The notes under the pieces were generated by a model. The model was not told the origin of the DNA and did no database searches. It saw only the letters and a program-made list of their open reading frames with translations. Below, in pieces: positions 61,996 through 64,000 of a DNA stretch of 64,000 bases (the stretch's first letter is position 1; the number at the start of each line of letters is the position of its first letter). Origin of the DNA: Massilia agrisoli (GTDB taxonomy: Bacteria; Pseudomonadota; Gammaproteobacteria; Burkholderiales; Burkholderiaceae_D); the NCBI RefSeq assembly GCF_020831365.1, contig NZ_JAJHPV010000020.1:248001-312000 (forward strand), given 5' to 3'. The position numbers were made by a program, and so were the translations under genes.

Positions 61996-63099
61996 ATGAA
62001 CAAGATCAAGGGTGTGCTGCGCGGCCCGTGGGTGCCGCCCGAGCACGGCAAGATGCCCTACCTGTGGGTCTTCTCGCTGTCGTTCATGCTGTGGAAGTAC
62101 CTCAACGTGCCCCCTGGACCGCTGGAACTGGCGCTGCTCCTGATCACGATCGTCGGGTTCATTCCGCTTTACCTGGCAAGCTTCTGGGCCAGGGGAGAGC
62201 AGGCGGTGCTGTGCGTGCTGGTGACCGTGCTGATCGGCGTGCTGTGGGCGCCTTGGAACGTCGGCGCGAGCGCCTTTTTCGTGTACGCCGCAGCAATGTG
62301 CGCGAGCCTGAAGCCCATCCGCGCCTACCTGCTGCTGGCCGGGGTGATGATGCTGGCCCTCGTGGTATCGCTCGCGGTGCCGGCATGGGTGCGGATGGCT
62401 TTCCTGCTGCCTTCCGTTGCGGTTGGCATTCCGGTCGGAATCGCGTCGGTGATGCAGGCGGGGTTGGAGCAGTCTCGCCGGCAATTGTTGCGTAAGCAGG
62501 AAGAGGTGGAGCATATGGCGACCATCGCCGAGCGTGAGCGAATTTCGCGCGACCTGCACGACCTGCTCGGGCATTCGCTGTCGCTGATCGCCCTCAAGGC
62601 CGAGCTGGCCGGCAAACTGGCCGGAAACGACGACGACGGCTGCCGGACCGAGATCCGCGATATTGAAACCAGCGCCCGGCGCGCGTTGTCGGAAGTGCGC
62701 GCCGCGGTCAGCGGTTACCAGCAAAGCGGCCTGGCCCATGCGCTTGCCAGTGCGCGCGCCAGCCTGGCGGCAGCCAACATTTCGCTGCGCGAAGACATCG
62801 GCATGGTCGCGCTGTCCCCTGCGGCCGAGCATGTGGTGGCGCTGGCGCTGCGCGAAGCGGTGACCAACGTGGTGCGCCATGCCGGCGCGGCACATTGCAC
62901 CCTGAGCCTGGCGTTGCGCGACGGTGCGATCGTGCTGAGGGTGGCGGACGACGGCAGTTCCACGCGCACCGGCATCCGCCACGGCAATGGCCTGACCGGC
63001 ATGCGCGAACGCGCGGCAACGCTGGGCGGCACGCTCGCCATCCATGTTGCCAAAGGACTGGCGCTCGAACTGCGCCTGCCGGCGCAAGGGGCCGCATGA
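61996..63099 (+). CDS. DesK-like sensor histidine kinase
   Basis: The 367-residue kinase has about five membrane helices (residues 20-165), then a HisKA_3 module with the phospho-His in SRDLHDLLGHSLSL at about 187, and an HATPase with EAVTNVVRHA and GNGLTGMRERAATLGG. The architecture is that of DesK, which senses membrane state, and it precedes a DesR-like regulator with an ATGA overlap. The ATG at 61996 follows GAAAGG. Confidence 0.9.
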   Translation: MNKIKGVLRGPWVPPEHGKMPYLWVFSLSFMLWKYLNVPPGPLELALLLITIVGFIPLYLASFWARGEQAVLCVLVTVLIGVLWAPWNVGASAFFVYAAAMCASLKPIRAYLLLAGVMMLALVVSLAVPAWVRMAFLLPSVAVGIPVGIASVMQAGLEQSRRQLLRKQEEVEHMATIAERERISRDLHDLLGHSLSLIALKAELAGKLAGNDDDGCRTEIRDIETSARRALSEVRAAVSGYQQSGLAHALASARASLAAANISLREDIGMVALSPAAEHVVALALREAVTNVVRHAGAAHCTLSLALRDGAIVLRVADDGSSTRTGIRHGNGLTGMRERAATLGGTLAIHVAKGLALELRLPAQGAA

Positions 63100-63701
63100 T
63101 CCGCATCCTGATCGCCGAAGACCAGGCCCTTGTGCTGGGGGCGCTTGCCGCCTTGCTCCGGCTCGAGTCCGACATCGACGTGGTGGCGACGGCGGGCAAC
63201 GGCAGGGACGCGCTGTCCCTTTGCCAGCAGCTGGCGCCCGATATCGTGCTGACCGATATCGAGATGCCGCACATGACCGGGCTGGAACTGGCCGCCAGCC
63301 TCGCGCAGCTCAGTTCGCCATCCCGGGTCATCATTGTCACCACGTTTGCGCGCAGCGGCTACCTCAGGCGCGCGCTGGCGGCAGGCGTGCGCGGCTATTT
63401 GTTGAAAGATGCGCCTGCTGACACGCTGGCCGCTGCGATCCGCACCGTGCACGGCGGCGGCCGGGCAGTGGCGCCGGAGCTGGCGCTGGAGGGCTGGAGC
63501 GGTGGCCAGGACCCGCTCTCCGAGCGCGAGCGGCAGGTGCTGCGGCTGGCAGGCGAGGGCAGGAGCAGCGCCGAGATCGCGCGCCAGGTGCACCTGTCGG
63601 AAGGCACGGTAAGAAATTACCTGTCGGAGGCGATCAGCAAGCTCAATGCCGGCAACCGGGTCGAGGCATTCCGCCTCGCGCGCGACGCCGGCTGGTTGTA
63701 G
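63096..63701 (+). CDS. DesR-like LuxR-family response regulator
   Basis: The 201-residue protein has a receiver with IAEDQALVLGA, phospho-acceptor Asp in IVLTDIEMPHM at about residue 53 and Lys in YLLKDAPADTLA, then a LuxR helix-turn-helix (LSERERQVLRLAGEGRSSAE, SEGTVRNYLSEAISKL). It is the partner of the kinase at 61996. Membrane-lipid adjustment is a plausible role by analogy with DesKR, but no target is visible here. Confidence 0.92.
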   Translation: MIRILIAEDQALVLGALAALLRLESDIDVVATAGNGRDALSLCQQLAPDIVLTDIEMPHMTGLELAASLAQLSSPSRVIIVTTFARSGYLRRALAAGVRGYLLKDAPADTLAAAIRTVHGGGRAVAPELALEGWSGGQDPLSERERQVLRLAGEGRSSAEIARQVHLSEGTVRNYLSEAISKLNAGNRVEAFRLARDAGWL

Positions 63702-63723
63702 CGCTCATCCGCCGACAGCGGAA

Positions 63724-63755
63724 CGTAGGGCCGGATAAGCAAAGCGCATCCGCCG
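63724..63755. repeat. Single unit of the CGGATAAGC...GCATCCGCC repeat family
   Basis: CGTAGGGCCGGATAAGCAAAGCGCATCCGCCG matches one arm of the 12311-12385 repeat with one extra C. It separates the DesR-like gene from the next, convergent partial gene. Confidence 0.8.
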
Positions 63756-63756
63756 A

Positions 63757-64000
63757 TTACGTCAGCTCCGCCAACATCCATTGCAGCACCAAACTCGCGC
63801 CCAGGTAAGCCACAGCCGCGAGCAGCCCCAGCACCACCACGCTATCCCAGCCCCTGCGCGCATAGGCCGGGCCCACGGCCCTGGAATGACCAGGCAATGT
63901 CGCCCAGACCCAGGCCAGAAACACCACCCCGTTCACCCAGTCGAACAAGGGCGTATCCAAGCCCAGCCGCTGTCCGATCGCGCTGGCCAGCGCATTCCAC
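63757..64000 (-). CDS. Membrane protein fragment, function unknown
   Basis: The frame is open to the right edge of the window, so the N-terminus is missing; 81 codons are present. The fragment reads WNALASAIGQRLGLDTPLFD before a first hydrophobic helix (WVNGVVFLAWVWATLPG), then a basic loop (SRAVGPAYARRGWD) and a second helix (VVVLGLLAAVAYLGASLVL). It ends MLAELT. I do not recognise a family; a TTG at 63960 could act as an internal start, but the open upstream frame argues for a longer protein. Confidence 0.6.
   Translation of the reverse strand, partial: WNALASAIGQRLGLDTPLFDWVNGVVFLAWVWATLPGHSRAVGPAYARRGWDSVVVLGLLAAVAYLGASLVLQWMLAELT

Noticed and set aside
1-64000. CRISPR arrays, defence islands and complete insertion sequences
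   Set aside because: No regularly spaced direct repeats, cas genes, restriction-modification genes or transposase genes were found in the window.

Overview
The window looks like a chromosomal stretch from a GC-rich betaproteobacterium of the Oxalobacteraceae, probably Massilia or a close relative. This is inferred from the gene order (ybgC-tolQ, glyA-nrdR-minor pilins-ribD-ribE, ribBA-ribH-nusB, ffs-dnaX-ybaB-recR), the many two-component systems, a PF10136 'site-specific recombinase' membrane protein next to a cardiolipin synthase-like gene, and an acidic protein resembling ones I recall from Massilia genomes. No database could be searched, so the genus is a best guess.

Layout. 1-1574 (minus): 5' end of tolQ, ybgC and a YdfG-like dehydrogenase. 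1706-12391 (plus): a ZTP (pfl) riboswitch ahead of glyA, then nrdR, a minor-pilin/pilY1/pilE/fimT operon and ribD-ribE, closed by a perfect 31-bp inverted repeat. 12414-15230 (minus): an M16 protease. 15472-17608 (plus): ribBA-ribH-nusB. 17631-18876: a terminator, a 200-bp MITE-like element with 16-bp terminal repeats and 8-bp target duplications, and a lytic transglycosylase. 19357-26416 (plus): ubiD, the 4.5S SRP RNA, dnaX, ybaB, recR, a GT4 glycosyltransferase and a DUF2334 deacetylase-like protein. 26407-34322: a small lipoprotein, a penicillin acylase-family hydrolase, and a signalling pair made of a BarA-like hybrid kinase and a REC-PAS-GGDEF-EAL protein.

34478-39044: a 62-nt palindrome, ybdD-cstA, and a divergent Cache histidine kinase/NarL-type regulator pair that probably controls cstA. 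39085-39232: tRNA-Ser(UGA) with promoter and terminator. 39233-41706 is an accessory-looking patch: a DUF2726 protein, DUF305 and HMA metal proteins, two MerR/CueR-type promoter sequences and an unrecognised short ORF. 41707-48622: a VOC protein, lipoprotein, M24 peptidase, semialdehyde dehydrogenase, periplasmic GH13 amylase, a short porin and an acidic low-complexity protein. 48689-56960: a dienelactone hydrolase, an unknown 70-aa gene and a PAP2 phosphatase that diverge from two exact LexA-type boxes, a phosphodiesterase, a cardiolipin synthase-like lipoprotein overlapping the PF10136 gene, a class IV aminotransferase and a DUF3617 protein. 57112-64000: a second M16 protease, an amidohydrolase-CIA30 fusion, a DesK/DesR-like pair and a partial membrane protein.

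Most of the window is core metabolism and envelope housekeeping. Riboflavin synthesis is split over ribD-ribE and ribBA-ribH, and RibBA has a degenerate cyclohydrolase half, so ribA must lie elsewhere. The novel-looking material is mainly non-coding: tandem SOS boxes beside an unknown small gene, the MITE-like element, an intergenic repeat family (GTAGGGCGGATAAGC...GCATCCGCC) that repeatedly sits at convergent gene ends, a second palindromic family around GGGGTCTGACCCC, and paired metal-type promoters without a regulator gene nearby.
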